Positions 42,218 through 53,124 of a stretch of DNA of 64,000 nt are shown one piece after another (the stretch's first letter is position 1; every line of letters starts with the position of its first letter). The DNA lies in NCBI GenBank assembly GCA_020845635.1, contig JADLFI010000003.1, forward strand, positions 62,001-126,000. Direction: 5' to 3'. This DNA comes from Bacteroidia bacterium. Lineage in GTDB: Bacteria; Bacteroidota; Bacteroidia; UBA4408. The position numbers were made by a program, and so were the translations under genes. Below the pieces are notes generated by a model, which was given only the letters and a program-made list of their open reading frames with translations, ran no database searches and was not told the origin of the DNA.

Positions 42218-42240
42218 CCCTTGTCTTATTCAGACAAGGG
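42218..42240 (-). terminator. Terminator of the DUF1573 tandem pair
   Basis: CCCTTGTCT-GAATA-AGACAAGGG followed by TTTTTT on the minus strand. Confidence 0.88.
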
Positions 42241-42262
42241 CACAAATGTAATTAATTTTTTA

Positions 42263-42712
42263 TTATTTTCCTGTTGGCGTTGTTGAAGTAGGTGTAGTTG
42301 CCGGAGTTGGGTCGGGTTTAACAACACCTTTAATACGTAAAATTTTTGAAGGTGTCTTGGCATTTGAGGTTACTGTAATTGTTTTTTCAAATGAACCAAC
42401 TCTATCGGTAGCATATTTTACATCAATAGTTGCTGTGGCTCCCGGTTTAATTGGTTCTTTAGGCCAAGTAGGAACAGTACATCCACACGAACCTTGGCAA
42501 TTAGAAATAATTAAAGGTTCTTTCCCTGTGTTTTTAAATTTAAACTGTCTATTCCCGTCAGCATTGTGCTCAATGGTACCATAATCAATCACTTCTGATT
42601 CAAAGGAAATTTCAGGAGCATTAGCGTTTGCAGGTGTAGCAGCATTATCTTGGGCAAATGAACCTAAAACACTTGCCATTAGAATTGAGAAAGTTAAAAT
42701 TGCTTTTTTCAT
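42263..42712 (-). CDS. DUF1573 domain-containing secreted protein
   Basis: Signal peptide; IDYGTIEHNADGNRQFKFKNTGKEPLIISNCQGSCGCTVPTWPKEPIKPG. Confidence 0.92.
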   Translation of the reverse strand: MKKAILTFSILMASVLGSFAQDNAATPANANAPEISFESEVIDYGTIEHNADGNRQFKFKNTGKEPLIISNCQGSCGCTVPTWPKEPIKPGATATIDVKYATDRVGSFEKTITVTSNAKTPSKILRIKGVVKPDPTPATTPTSTTPTGK

Positions 42713-42749
42713 AGTTAATTGTTTTTAGTTATTGGTTTGTAAATATTTG

Positions 42750-43274
42750 TTATTTTGAGTTTTCGAGTGGGCTTCCGGTACCAAGCTTTTTGGCAGGAAA
42801 TGTTTCCTCGGCCGGAATATCATTGACCATACCTTTTATAGTTAAAACTTTGCTGGAAGTTTGTGCATTACTAGTAATGGTTACTGTTTTGGTAAAAGCT
42901 CCTATTCTTTTGGTATCGTAAGTAACTTTAATAACTCCTGTACCTCCGGGAGCTATAGGCTCTTTAGGCCATTGCGGAACAGTACAACCACATGAACCTT
43001 GAGCATTAGAAATTATTAAAGGCTCTTTCCCTGAATTTTTAAAATTAAATTCAAAGGTACCGTTATCGCCTTTATTTATGGTCCCAAAATCGTGAATATC
43101 CTTGGCAAAAGTAATTTCTGCGCTACTCGCCTTAACATTGCTCCCCGATGAAGTGGAGGTATTAGCTGTTATAGCTTTTACAGGCTGTTCGGTAGCTTTA
43201 ATACTTTTCTTTTCTTGAGCAAAAGATACTGTAAAAAATAGGGATAACCCTAAAATTAAGATTCTTTTTTTCAT
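42750..43274 (-). CDS. DUF1573 domain-containing secreted protein, tandem paralogue
   Basis: Signal peptide; HDFGTINKGDNGTFEFNFKNSGKEPLIISNAQGSCGCTVPQWPKEPIAPGG. Confidence 0.92.
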   Translation of the reverse strand: MKKRILILGLSLFFTVSFAQEKKSIKATEQPVKAITANTSTSSGSNVKASSAEITFAKDIHDFGTINKGDNGTFEFNFKNSGKEPLIISNAQGSCGCTVPQWPKEPIAPGGTGVIKVTYDTKRIGAFTKTVTITSNAQTSSKVLTIKGMVNDIPAEETFPAKKLGTGSPLENSK

Positions 43275-43399
43275 AAACTAATATATCAATAATTTTTCAC
43301 AAAATAAGATAGCATAAACTATGCCATAATTAAAATTTAATTGTTAAAAATGAGAAGCTATCTATCCTTTCAAATATTAACTTATTGATACAAAAACAA

Positions 43400-46300
43400 C
43401 TACATACTTCTTCTATATTGTCCGCCAACTTCAAACAAAGTGTTGGTTATTTGTCCTAAAGAGCAATACTTAACGGCTTCCATAAGAATCTCAAAGAGGT
43501 TTTGATTTTGAATAGCTGCTTGTTTGATTTGGTTTCTTACTTCACCGCTTTTTATTTCATTAAACTTGTGTAATCTGTTAAGCATCTCTATTTGATACTC
43601 TTTTTCTTCTTTGGTGGCTCGTATAACTTCAGCCGGAATTATGGTTGGTGAGCCTTCGGACGAAAGGAAGGTGTTTACCCCAATAATAGGGTACTTGCCT
43701 GAATGTTTTAGTGATTCATAATACAAACTTTCTTCCTGTATTTTGCCTCTTTGGTACATGGTTTCCATTGCACCTAATACTCCTCCCCTTTCGTTAATCC
43801 TGTCAAATTCGGTCAATACGGCTTCTTCAACCAAATCTGTTAATTCTTCAATGATAAAGGAACCTTGCAAAGGGTTTTCGTTTTTGGCCAAGCCCAATTC
43901 TCTATTTATGATTAGCTGTATAGCCATTGCCCTTCTCACACTTTCTTCGGTTGGTGTTGTAATGGCTTCATCATAAGCGTTGGTGTGCAAACTGTTGCAA
44001 TTATCGTAAATAGCATATAATGCCTGCAAAGTAGTTCTAATATCGTTAAAATCAATCTCCTGCGCGTGTAATGAACGGCCACTGGTTTGGATATGATATT
44101 TTAGCATTTGTGAACGCTCATTGGCACCATACTTTATTTTCATAGTTTTGGCCCAAATTCTGCGGGCTACTCTACCTATTACAGAGTATTCAGGGTCTAT
44201 ACCATTACTGAAAAAGAAGGACAGGTTGGGAGCAAATGAATCAATATGCATACCTCGACTCAGATAATACTCCACAAAAGTAAATCCATTACTAAGGGTA
44301 AGTGCTAACTGAGTTATAGGATTAGCGCCTGCCTCGGCAATATGGTAGCCGCTAATAGATACGGAATAGAAATTACGAATGTTGTTATTAATAAAATATT
44401 GCTGAACATCGCCCATCAGGCGCAAAGAGAACTCGGTGCTGAAAATGCAGGTATTTTGCGCCTGATCTTCTTTAAGAATATCAGCTTGCACCGTACCACG
44501 TACAGAAGCTAATGTTTGTGTTTTAATTTGCTGATATACCTCGTGCGGCAATACCTGATCTCCTGTTACTCCCAATAAAAATAAGCCTACGCCATCATTA
44601 CCTTCGGGCACTTGTCCTTGATATAACGGGCGCTCCACTCCTTTTTCCTTGTATATTTGATCAATTTTCTTATTTACTTCATCTTCCAAGCCATGCTGTT
44701 TAATATACAACTCGCATTGTTGGTCAATAGCGGCATTCATGAAGAAAGCAGCGATGATGGCAGCGGGTCCGTTAATGGTCATACTTACCGAAGTATTTGG
44801 CGATGACAGGTTAAATCCGCTATATAATTTTTTGGCATCATCCAAACAACATACCGATACTCCGCTGTTCCCAATTTTTCCGTAAATATCAGGTCTAAAA
44901 TCGGGATCGTTTCCGTAAAGGGTAACACTGTCAAAGGCAGTACTTAATCGCTTAGCCGGAAGCCCCATACTTACATAGTGAAAACGCTTGTTGGTTCGTT
45001 CAGGGCCACCTTCTCCGGCAAACATACGGGTTGGGTCTTCTCCCTCTCTCTTGAAAGGGTAAATTCCGGCAGTATAAGGAAATTCCCCCGGAACATTTTC
45101 CTGTAAAGTCCATTTTAATAAATCGCCCCAAGCACGATATTTTGGAGTGCTTACCTTAGGTACCATTAAATGTGATAAGGACTCGTAATGAGTGGCTATT
45201 TTCAATTCTTTGTCTCGAACCTTGAAAACATAAAACTCATCTTTATATCGTTGAAATTTCTTATCAAATTCTTCAATCAGTTTTTTATTTTTCGGATCGA
45301 GCTCGAGTAATAGTTTATTAAATTGCTTCTTAACCTCGCTAAATGTTTCGTTATTATTATTCTTGACGGAAAGTTCAGTCCAGAAAGCATCTATACTATC
45401 AAACTTAAAATTATCATGATTTGTTAATACCAAAGCTGCTTGTATTAAGGCATACAACTTTTGAGCTATGTCGGCCTGTTTTTCAACCCATTTATCATAA
45501 TTTCGGTTGGTTTCGGATATTTCACTTAAATAGCGTGTTTTATTAGGCGGAATAATATAAATCTTCTCGCTCATTTCTTTGGTTATAACAAAGTTTGATT
45601 GAAAAGACACTCCTGTTTTTTCAGTCAATTTATCCATTAGCAATTTGTACAAGCTATTCATGCCCGGGTCGTTAAACTGCGAGGCAATGGTTCCGTGTAC
45701 CGGGATATCTTCATCAGCAATATCCCACAATTGATGATTACGTTTGTATTGCTTTTTCACATCACGCAAAGCATCTAAAGCCCCTCTCTTATCAAATTTG
45801 TTTAATGCAATAATATCAGCAAAATCAAGCATATCAATCTTTTCCAACTGAGTGGCTGCACCGTATTCGGGGGTCATCACATACATACTTAAATCGCTGT
45901 ATTCAGTTATTTCAGTATCTGATTGGCCAATACCGGAAGTTTCAAGGATAATTAAATCAAAATAACAAGCTTTTAAAATATCCAAAGTTTCTTTTACATA
46001 AATACTTAAAGCCAAATTACTTTGCCGAGTAGCCAACGAGCGCATATACACCCTGTTGTTATTGATACTGTTCATTCTAATTCTGTCGCCAAGTAAAGCC
46101 CCACCCGTTTTACGCTTGCTTGGGTCAACCGATACTATGGCAATTTTTCTTTCAGGAAAATCAAGTAAGAAACGTCTAACCAACTCATCAACCAATGATG
46201 ACTTTCCGGCTCCACCGGTACCTGTGATGCCAAGTACAGGAGTGTTTGTTTTCCCTTTAAGGTTTTTCAGATTTAATATTTTTTCGTAATGTTTATTGAA

Positions 46301-46840
46301 CTCTTCAGGAAAGTTTTCGGCTGATGAAATTAATCGGGCAATGCTCTTGAAATCGTTTTCTTTGAGCATATCCACCTCGTTTTTTAGATGTTCTCCTACA
46401 GGAAAATCGCATTTTTTCAACATGTCATTAATCATTCCCTGCAATCCTAATGCGCGTCCATCATCAGGGCTGTATATTCCGGCTATGCCGTATTCGTGAA
46501 GTTCTTTAATCTCTTCGGGTAAAATTACTCCGCCCCCACCGCCAAATATTTTAATGTGTCCGCAACCTTTTTCTTTCAATAGGTCGTAAACGTATTTAAA
46601 ATATTCCATGTGCCCGCCTTGATATGAGGTTAGGGCAATAGCATTGGCATCTTCCTGAATGGCACAATTAACTACATCCAGTGCACTGCGATCGTGCCCC
46701 AAGTGAATAACTTCGGCACCGCTGCTCTGAATTATTCTTCGCATAATGTTTATAGAAGCATCGTGTCCGTCAAATAATGAGGCGGCTGTAACTATTCTAA
46801 TTTTGTTCTTTGGAGTGTAAGTTGTGTTAACTGCTGTCAT
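43400..46840 (-). CDS. icmF: Fused isobutyryl-CoA mutase-type protein (B12 domain, MeaI-like G domain, mutase domain)
   Basis: N-term [39 protein letters not shown] (B12-binding DxHxxG variant DGHDAS); [21 protein letters not shown]-loop; C-term mutase [48 protein letters not shown]. Confidence 0.92.
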   Translation of the reverse strand: MTAVNTTYTPKNKIRIVTAASLFDGHDASINIMRRIIQSSGAEVIHLGHDRSALDVVNCAIQEDANAIALTSYQGGHMEYFKYVYDLLKEKGCGHIKIFGGGGGVILPEEIKELHEYGIAGIYSPDDGRALGLQGMINDMLKKCDFPVGEHLKNEVDMLKENDFKSIARLISSAENFPEEFNKHYEKILNLKNLKGKTNTPVLGITGTGGAGKSSLVDELVRRFLLDFPERKIAIVSVDPSKRKTGGALLGDRIRMNSINNNRVYMRSLATRQSNLALSIYVKETLDILKACYFDLIILETSGIGQSDTEITEYSDLSMYVMTPEYGAATQLEKIDMLDFADIIALNKFDKRGALDALRDVKKQYKRNHQLWDIADEDIPVHGTIASQFNDPGMNSLYKLLMDKLTEKTGVSFQSNFVITKEMSEKIYIIPPNKTRYLSEISETNRNYDKWVEKQADIAQKLYALIQAALVLTNHDNFKFDSIDAFWTELSVKNNNNETFSEVKKQFNKLLLELDPKNKKLIEEFDKKFQRYKDEFYVFKVRDKELKIATHYESLSHLMVPKVSTPKYRAWGDLLKWTLQENVPGEFPYTAGIYPFKREGEDPTRMFAGEGGPERTNKRFHYVSMGLPAKRLSTAFDSVTLYGNDPDFRPDIYGKIGNSGVSVCCLDDAKKLYSGFNLSSPNTSVSMTINGPAAIIAAFFMNAAIDQQCELYIKQHGLEDEVNKKIDQIYKEKGVERPLYQGQVPEGNDGVGLFLLGVTGDQVLPHEVYQQIKTQTLASVRGTVQADILKEDQAQNTCIFSTEFSLRLMGDVQQYFINNNIRNFYSVSISGYHIAEAGANPITQLALTLSNGFTFVEYYLSRGMHIDSFAPNLSFFFSNGIDPEYSVIGRVARRIWAKTMKIKYGANERSQMLKYHIQTSGRSLHAQEIDFNDIRTTLQALYAIYDNCNSLHTNAYDEAITTPTEESVRRAMAIQLIINRELGLAKNENPLQGSFIIEELTDLVEEAVLTEFDRINERGGVLGAMETMYQRGKIQEESLYYESLKHSGKYPIIGVNTFLSSEGSPTIIPAEVIRATKEEKEYQIEMLNRLHKFNEIKSGEVRNQIKQAAIQNQNLFEILMEAVKYCSLGQITNTLFEVGGQYRRSM

Positions 46841-47324
46841 AATCAACATAAAAAGTTCAAGCCACAAATTTGGCGATTTTTTTTCGAATATCAATATAAA
46901 TAAAATCGAACACTACTGCAATTAAACTGCCTGAAAAATATGTAATGAAGCAAAATAAAATATTTCCGATTATTTTGATAGAAACTTAATAATAGGGCTA
47001 ATAATATTATTAAAGGCAAATAAAAAGTTTAAAAAACATTACATTTTATGCCATTATTATTCAAATAAACAAAGTTAACAGCAATGATACATAGCTTTTC
47101 TTTTGGGATGTGGTAAAGCAAGGTGTTTACGGCTGTTATTAAGTAATTTTTGTTATCAACTTAATTTTAGATATTTGGGCAAGAATATTTGACCGGAAAT
47201 CAATAGCGGATTGCCCATTGCAAACGGTGTAAGAAATCATAAGTATTAAATCCTTAAATAAATATAAAACAACAACTCAACTTTAATTAAATCGTTAAAC
47301 TATAAATCATATACAAAGTATATT

Positions 47325-48164
47325 ATGTACAATAAATTATTATTGGTTATAGGTTTTCTTTTATTAGTCAATATAAATACCAAAGCTCAAATCAGCAACA
47401 GTATAAATCTTATACGGGATTCGTTAAACAGTTATGGTGAAATTATTTTAGATTATAATACTACTGATCATGAAAAAAAAGAGGCTAATGTAAAACTTAC
47501 CAATACTTTATTGCGTGTTTTAAACAATCAGGAAAAAGTAACAACTGTTTTTGATTCGTTAAAAACAATTGCGGTTTTAGAGCCTTCAGATAAAAGTTTT
47601 GTACTTTACAATTGGGAAATGCCCTTAAATGACGGAACATTTAATTATTATGCTTATATATTATATCAAAACCCAATCAGTAAAAAAACACAAGTAATTG
47701 AATTGAATAATGCCTCAAATAATTTAAAATCGCCAGAAAGAGCTTTTCTTAGTTCAAGCAAATGGTTAGGGACACATTACTATAAATTAATAACTGTGCG
47801 GAGCAAACGTAAAAATTATTATTGCATGTTAGGCATAGATTGGAATAATCAAATTTCAACCAAAAAGGTAATAGAGGTAATGACTTTTGACAAACAAGGA
47901 AATATTAAGTTTGGAGCCCCAATTTTTGAGTTTAATAATAGCATTAATAACCGTGTAATATTTGAATACAACAGTAATGTAAGTATGTATTTAGATTATG
48001 ATGAAAAACTACGTATGATAGTTTTTGATCATTTATCACCTATACAGGAGTCACTCAAAGGGCAATATCAATTCTATGCTCCTGATTTGAGTTATGATGG
48101 GTTAAAATTCAAGAAGGGCAAATGGCATCATATAGAAAATATTGATGCCCGGAACTTAAAATAA
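47325..48164 (+). CDS. Secreted hypothetical protein
   Basis: Signal peptide MYNKLLLVIGFLLLVNINTKAQ; 279 aa ORF with no recognised motif. Confidence 0.75.
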   Translation: MYNKLLLVIGFLLLVNINTKAQISNSINLIRDSLNSYGEIILDYNTTDHEKKEANVKLTNTLLRVLNNQEKVTTVFDSLKTIAVLEPSDKSFVLYNWEMPLNDGTFNYYAYILYQNPISKKTQVIELNNASNNLKSPERAFLSSSKWLGTHYYKLITVRSKRKNYYCMLGIDWNNQISTKKVIEVMTFDKQGNIKFGAPIFEFNNSINNRVIFEYNSNVSMYLDYDEKLRMIVFDHLSPIQESLKGQYQFYAPDLSYDGLKFKKGKWHHIENIDARNLK

Positions 48165-48183
48165 TAATCTCATTATATATTAC

Positions 48184-51100
48184 TTATTTTGCTTTGATTA
48201 ACTTAAAAGTACGAATGTAATTATTGTTGTTCAGGCTTAAAAAGTAAACACCGGCTTTTAAATCTGACATATCAATTTGAGCTGAAGAGGCTGCTGAAAT
48301 TTGCTTCTGCATCACTGTTTTTCCGTTCAAATCAACTATAGTTATATTGTATTTAATATAGTTGTTTTTGTTAAAAACAATATTAACCATATTTTCAATC
48401 GGGTTTGGATAACAGATAATATCCTTCAGCTCATCAACTTCTTTAATATTGTCAACAACCGGAACAAACTCGTGTTTTCCAAAGGTTCTAAAAAGCCCAC
48501 TATTACCTACAATATATCCCTTATTGTTTTGATAAATAAGCTGATTTATATCTTTATTATTTACTCCAATGCAAGTCCTTATCCAGCTTTGGCCGTGGTT
48601 TACCGAGTAATATACAATTCCGTTTGATGCACCACACCAAACTGTATCGCCACTTAAGGCAACAGAAGTGAAGTTTACATCGGCACCTGACAATACAATA
48701 TTCCAGTTTAACCCGGCATTAGTAGATTTTAAAATAAAACCATTTTGGGTAGCAATATATCCGTTTGCCGAATCTTTAAGAGCAATGGCATTAAAGTTAA
48801 CATTTACAGGAGAGTTAATGGTACTCCATGTATTGTTATTAAGTTTTAAGATAGTGCCTTGATTGCCTACAGCAATGATAGTTCCATGGTTACTATCAAT
48901 TTGTTTTAGGTGTTGACTTATACCCGAACTCTGACTTTTCCATGTGGAGCCGTTAAACTTAATTATTTTTCCATTATTTCCAACCGCATAGGCTAAGCTA
49001 GGCGTTATGAAATTAATATCATTCAACGAATTAGTATTTGAAAAAGAAACTTCGCCCCAAGTAGCTCCTTTATTGGTAGAGCGTAATAATGTACCGTTTT
49101 CGGTAGTGATATACCAGGTACTATTTTGCATATTGATAGAGTTTAACTTAACATTGCCGTAGGCAGTATAGTTTAAGGTCCATGTTTTACCACTATCGGA
49201 GGTAACATAACAATTTCCGTCATTAATAAGCAAGGCTCCGTATTTTTTATTTTCAAAAGCAATATCCTTGAAATTAGAAATAGAATCTAAAAGCACCGTT
49301 TCGTTCGGAAACCAATGTTCTACATCAATATATCGGGTAAATAAAACACTTGCACTGCAACCACCGGTATCAGTTACAGTATGGGTTATATCATACTTGC
49401 CCGGATGGCTATAGCTATGTTGAACGCTAAAAGTGTTATAGCTTGTATTATCACCTGTATTCCATAAAGAATTGGCTATAAGATTGGGGTTGTTTGGAAT
49501 AGGAGTTAAACTAACGGTGGAGCTAGGTAACAACAATAATTGCTGTGAGGCGTTAAAGGCACTATTTCCTTTTCTAATTATTAAAGAGCCTAAATTATAA
49601 ACTTTAGGGCTAATTACGGGTTTATCACCTACTAATCTTAATTTATAAGCAGTTCCACTTGGTGTATTTTCCGGAATAGTACAGTTTATGGTAGTTCCTG
49701 TAGTAGAAACTATACTTCCAATTTCGGTAAAGTTGGTAAAATTACCATTGATATCACTTAATTGAACTCTAAATGTGTTGCCATTATTGAAAGTGATAGA
49801 AGACGTAAAACTTAACGGAAAACTTTGACCACTGCATAAAGTATTATCTGCCAAGGGACTAAAGGTAATAGTAACACCTGTATAAGCCATACTATAAATG
49901 GTAAATAAAGCATCTGACAGGTCAAAAACACTACTATTAGTACCGCTTTCTACCTTAATTTTACAAGAATTTGAGGTACTTCCTGCGGGAACATTCCAAA
50001 CATACGAGCTGTCATTAATAACTGTTGCTATTAAGTAATAGGTTGTACCATTGTTTTTAGTATAGTACAAATTTACCATATTACAATTTATGGCTTTCCA
50101 CTTTATGGTTTGAAAACTGTTGGAAAAATAGGTTAAACCGCCATTGGGGCTTAGCAATGTCAATTGTTCAATGTTTGAATTTATACTAAAATTAGCATCA
50201 CTTTCATCAAATAATGTAACTCCCGTACCACTTTTTGAGATTTTTATTTTTACCGTAGAGCTAATGCTGTTAGGAGTTACCCAATAGTAATAGGCAGGGA
50301 TGGATGATATATTGCTGGCAATAGGTATATAAGTTATTCCACCATCAATACTGTAACTGATATCACAATTAAATAAGGTATTTGCTTGCCAGGTAATATA
50401 AATCGGGGTGTTGGCATAATACTCCTCACCCCCATTGGGCGATGTAAGCGTTAAAGATGGAGTAACATTACTTAAGCTAAAATTTGAAGCACTACTTGTT
50501 GTAATGTTAGAATCATTGCTATCAGTAATTTTGATTCGATAGTTAGTACCTGCACTACCGGGTGTTAACCAATTATAACTGCCATGATTATATACATTAG
50601 TATCAATAACCGTATAATTATTTCCCCCATCATTGGAGTAATAAATATTTACAAAGTCAACGCCAACACTTTGCCAACTGATGTAGTGGTTGTTACTTGT
50701 ATTCCAAGTTTCGCCACCGTTAGGAGTGGTTATTTGAATAAATTTTTCATCGGTAACAAAGCTTATCTCATCATACTGTAATGCATTGGCAGAATTGCTT
50801 ATTCTCAACAAACCATTATTGATGGCATTTGTTGGGATAGTCCAATTATAGTTATTTAATGAAGCATCTACATTACTTGCAATTGTGGTCCAACTTCCCC
50901 CTCCATTGTCTGAGTATTTAATATCAATATGACTTACCCCTTCAATATTCCAAACAATGTTAACCATACTGCCTGTAACAAATGCGCTACCCGAAGCAGG
51001 TTGAACAATTTCCATTAAAGGAGGTCCGATAACAATTTGCAGGACTGCATCATTGGTATCAAACATTAAATTATTAAAAGCGTCCTCAACCTTATACCAT

Positions 51101-53085
51101 AAAGTGTTTGAAGCAATATAAGGAGGGAACCAATCATATACCCCATTATTGGAATAATTGCTAACTATAGGTTGCCAGTTTATGTTATCAGTAGAATAAT
51201 ATAAATTTACATAATTATTAATTCCTTGCGATGTCCATTTTATTTGATGAGTAATACCTGCAACCAAAGTTGTTGAAATGTTTCCTGAAGTGATATTGAT
51301 ATTGCCGGGTTGAATCATAAACACATTAGAAGTACCGCTAAATGCAGTATTGGCAGCATTACTTATTCTTATTTTACAGTTAGAAAGAACAAGATTTGCT
51401 GGAATATGCCAATAATATACACCGTTTTGAGCTGAGGTTAAAGGAGTAATTAAATGAAGCAAAGTATCTAAATTAGTAATATACTCAATTCTAACATTCT
51501 GCATTCCATAGCTAAACCATTTTATAGGATAAATAGTTCCGCTTCCAAGCACCTCCATTGATGAAGGAGCTAAAACAAAAATGGCCGGGCTGTTTGCCAT
51601 AATTTTTATAGCCCCCGGAGATATAGTGTATATGGAGGGATCGTTTTGAAGACTTATTCTTACTTTGCATGAATCAATTGGAGGACAATTAATGTACCAA
51701 CTATAACTTCCGGAATTAGGCACATTGGAAGCTATAGGAAACCAATTAAGACCGTTATCAGGAGTGTATTCTAAGTTTAGGAGTTGATTTTGGCTAAGTC
51801 CTGTACTTGACCAAGAAAAACTACATAAAGAAAATATTTCAAAGACGGTTGCCGAAGGAAAAAACTGGAAGTTTAATGAAGGGTTAACAATAGAGAAAGT
51901 TGAATTAGACTGGTCAAATTTGCTTGGATCGCTAACGTCATTAATCTTAATAAGTACATTAGTACTTGGTGTATTGGGTACAGTCCATTGATAACTTCCT
52001 GTAACACTTGACACGTTTGAGGCTACAGGATTCCAAGAAGCTCCATTATTAACGGAGTAGAATATATCTAATAAAGTGGAGCCAAACGCATTCCATTGAA
52101 TGTTATAAGTTGAGCCAATACCCAGCAATTCGCCTCCATTAGGACTCATTAAATCAAGAAAAGGAATACCGGCAAATAAAGAGAAAGGGAAATCGCTCAC
52201 ATCATAAGTACCCGGATCTAACACATCGGAAACACGAATAAGCGCACTATTGGTTACATTAGGTCCCGGAGATGCCCATGGAAAGTAAACAGCATTACCC
52301 GGATAACTGTAAGTTAATGTAGTCCAAGTATTACCTAAATCTTCTGAATATTCAATTTTTACATTATCAATATTGTTTGCTGTGTAATATATATTGGAAG
52401 GGTAACCGGTGGGTAAAGATTCGAAACCATTAGGATAATCAACATGTATAGGAGTATAAATCATATTGATGGTAAAGTTCCCGTTTGATATATCAAAAAC
52501 TGAACTATCCTGTGCTGATGAAACTCTAATATAGCAAAAAGTAGATGAGGTGTTGGGAACTGTCCAATTGTAGGTATGATTATTGGGATAATTACTAACA
52601 ATAGAGGCCCAATTAATTCCACCATCGATAGAAATATCAATATTAACTGTAGGTATAGAAAGTGTATCGTACCAGGTAATAGCAGTTACCGTATTTGGAG
52701 TTAATACTTCGCCCCCATTAGGGCTTGTAACGGTAATAAATGGTTGGACAACAATGCTGAAAGGGAGTGGGTTAACTTTTGAGGTTCCTCCAAAAAGATC
52801 GGTTAGGCGAATAAAACAATTATTGCTTGCAGTATTAGGAACAATCCAATAATAGCCGTTATGATAGGCTTCGGTTGAGCCAACTATAGTGGTATAATTT
52901 TGGCCCCCATCAATAGAATATTCAATTTTAAAAAAACTAACATTGCTATATGCCCATTGAATATGCTGTTGACTACCCACTTGCCAAACCTCTCCGCCAT
53001 TAGGGCTTAATAAGCTAAAGTTTTGCGAATAAGCGAGCTGAATACTGCACAATAAAATAAATAATGATAAAAGCCTTTTAGCCAT
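48184..53085 (-). CDS. Giant T9SS-secreted protein with about 11 Ig-like (Kre9/KNH-like SPNGGE) repeats, Ycf48-like repeats and T9SS sorting domain
   Basis: Repeated SPNGGE(V/L)...I(Q/T)W...YSxDGGxxW...Y.W.VPN...C.I(R/K)(I/V)... units; C-terminal AVGNNGKIIKFNG/AVGNQGTILKLNN repeats; CYPNPIENMVNIVFNKN...GVYFLSLNNNNYIRTFKLIKAK. Confidence 0.93.
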   Translation of the reverse strand: MAKRLLSLFILLCSIQLAYSQNFSLLSPNGGEVWQVGSQQHIQWAYSNVSFFKIEYSIDGGQNYTTIVGSTEAYHNGYYWIVPNTASNNCFIRLTDLFGGTSKVNPLPFSIVVQPFITVTSPNGGEVLTPNTVTAITWYDTLSIPTVNIDISIDGGINWASIVSNYPNNHTYNWTVPNTSSTFCYIRVSSAQDSSVFDISNGNFTINMIYTPIHVDYPNGFESLPTGYPSNIYYTANNIDNVKIEYSEDLGNTWTTLTYSYPGNAVYFPWASPGPNVTNSALIRVSDVLDPGTYDVSDFPFSLFAGIPFLDLMSPNGGELLGIGSTYNIQWNAFGSTLLDIFYSVNNGASWNPVASNVSSVTGSYQWTVPNTPSTNVLIKINDVSDPSKFDQSNSTFSIVNPSLNFQFFPSATVFEIFSLCSFSWSSTGLSQNQLLNLEYTPDNGLNWFPIASNVPNSGSYSWYINCPPIDSCKVRISLQNDPSIYTISPGAIKIMANSPAIFVLAPSSMEVLGSGTIYPIKWFSYGMQNVRIEYITNLDTLLHLITPLTSAQNGVYYWHIPANLVLSNCKIRISNAANTAFSGTSNVFMIQPGNINITSGNISTTLVAGITHQIKWTSQGINNYVNLYYSTDNINWQPIVSNYSNNGVYDWFPPYIASNTLWYKVEDAFNNLMFDTNDAVLQIVIGPPLMEIVQPASGSAFVTGSMVNIVWNIEGVSHIDIKYSDNGGGSWTTIASNVDASLNNYNWTIPTNAINNGLLRISNSANALQYDEISFVTDEKFIQITTPNGGETWNTSNNHYISWQSVGVDFVNIYYSNDGGNNYTVIDTNVYNHGSYNWLTPGSAGTNYRIKITDSNDSNITTSSASNFSLSNVTPSLTLTSPNGGEEYYANTPIYITWQANTLFNCDISYSIDGGITYIPIASNISSIPAYYYWVTPNSISSTVKIKISKSGTGVTLFDESDANFSINSNIEQLTLLSPNGGLTYFSNSFQTIKWKAINCNMVNLYYTKNNGTTYYLIATVINDSSYVWNVPAGSTSNSCKIKVESGTNSSVFDLSDALFTIYSMAYTGVTITFSPLADNTLCSGQSFPLSFTSSITFNNGNTFRVQLSDINGNFTNFTEIGSIVSTTGTTINCTIPENTPSGTAYKLRLVGDKPVISPKVYNLGSLIIRKGNSAFNASQQLLLLPSSTVSLTPIPNNPNLIANSLWNTGDNTSYNTFSVQHSYSHPGKYDITHTVTDTGGCSASVLFTRYIDVEHWFPNETVLLDSISNFKDIAFENKKYGALLINDGNCYVTSDSGKTWTLNYTAYGNVKLNSINMQNSTWYITTENGTLLRSTNKGATWGEVSFSNTNSLNDINFITPSLAYAVGNNGKIIKFNGSTWKSQSSGISQHLKQIDSNHGTIIAVGNQGTILKLNNNTWSTINSPVNVNFNAIALKDSANGYIATQNGFILKSTNAGLNWNIVLSGADVNFTSVALSGDTVWCGASNGIVYYSVNHGQSWIRTCIGVNNKDINQLIYQNNKGYIVGNSGLFRTFGKHEFVPVVDNIKEVDELKDIICYPNPIENMVNIVFNKNNYIKYNITIVDLNGKTVMQKQISAASSAQIDMSDLKAGVYFLSLNNNNYIRTFKLIKAK

Positions 53086-53124
53086 TGTTTTATTATTTAA
53101 AGAAAAAAATATAGAATTCGTTTT

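Noticed and set aside
48184-53085. Periodic DNA repeats as a CRISPR or satellite array
   Set aside because: Periodicity is about 300 bp, coding and degenerate; it reflects Ig-like protein repeats, not short identical repeats with spacers.
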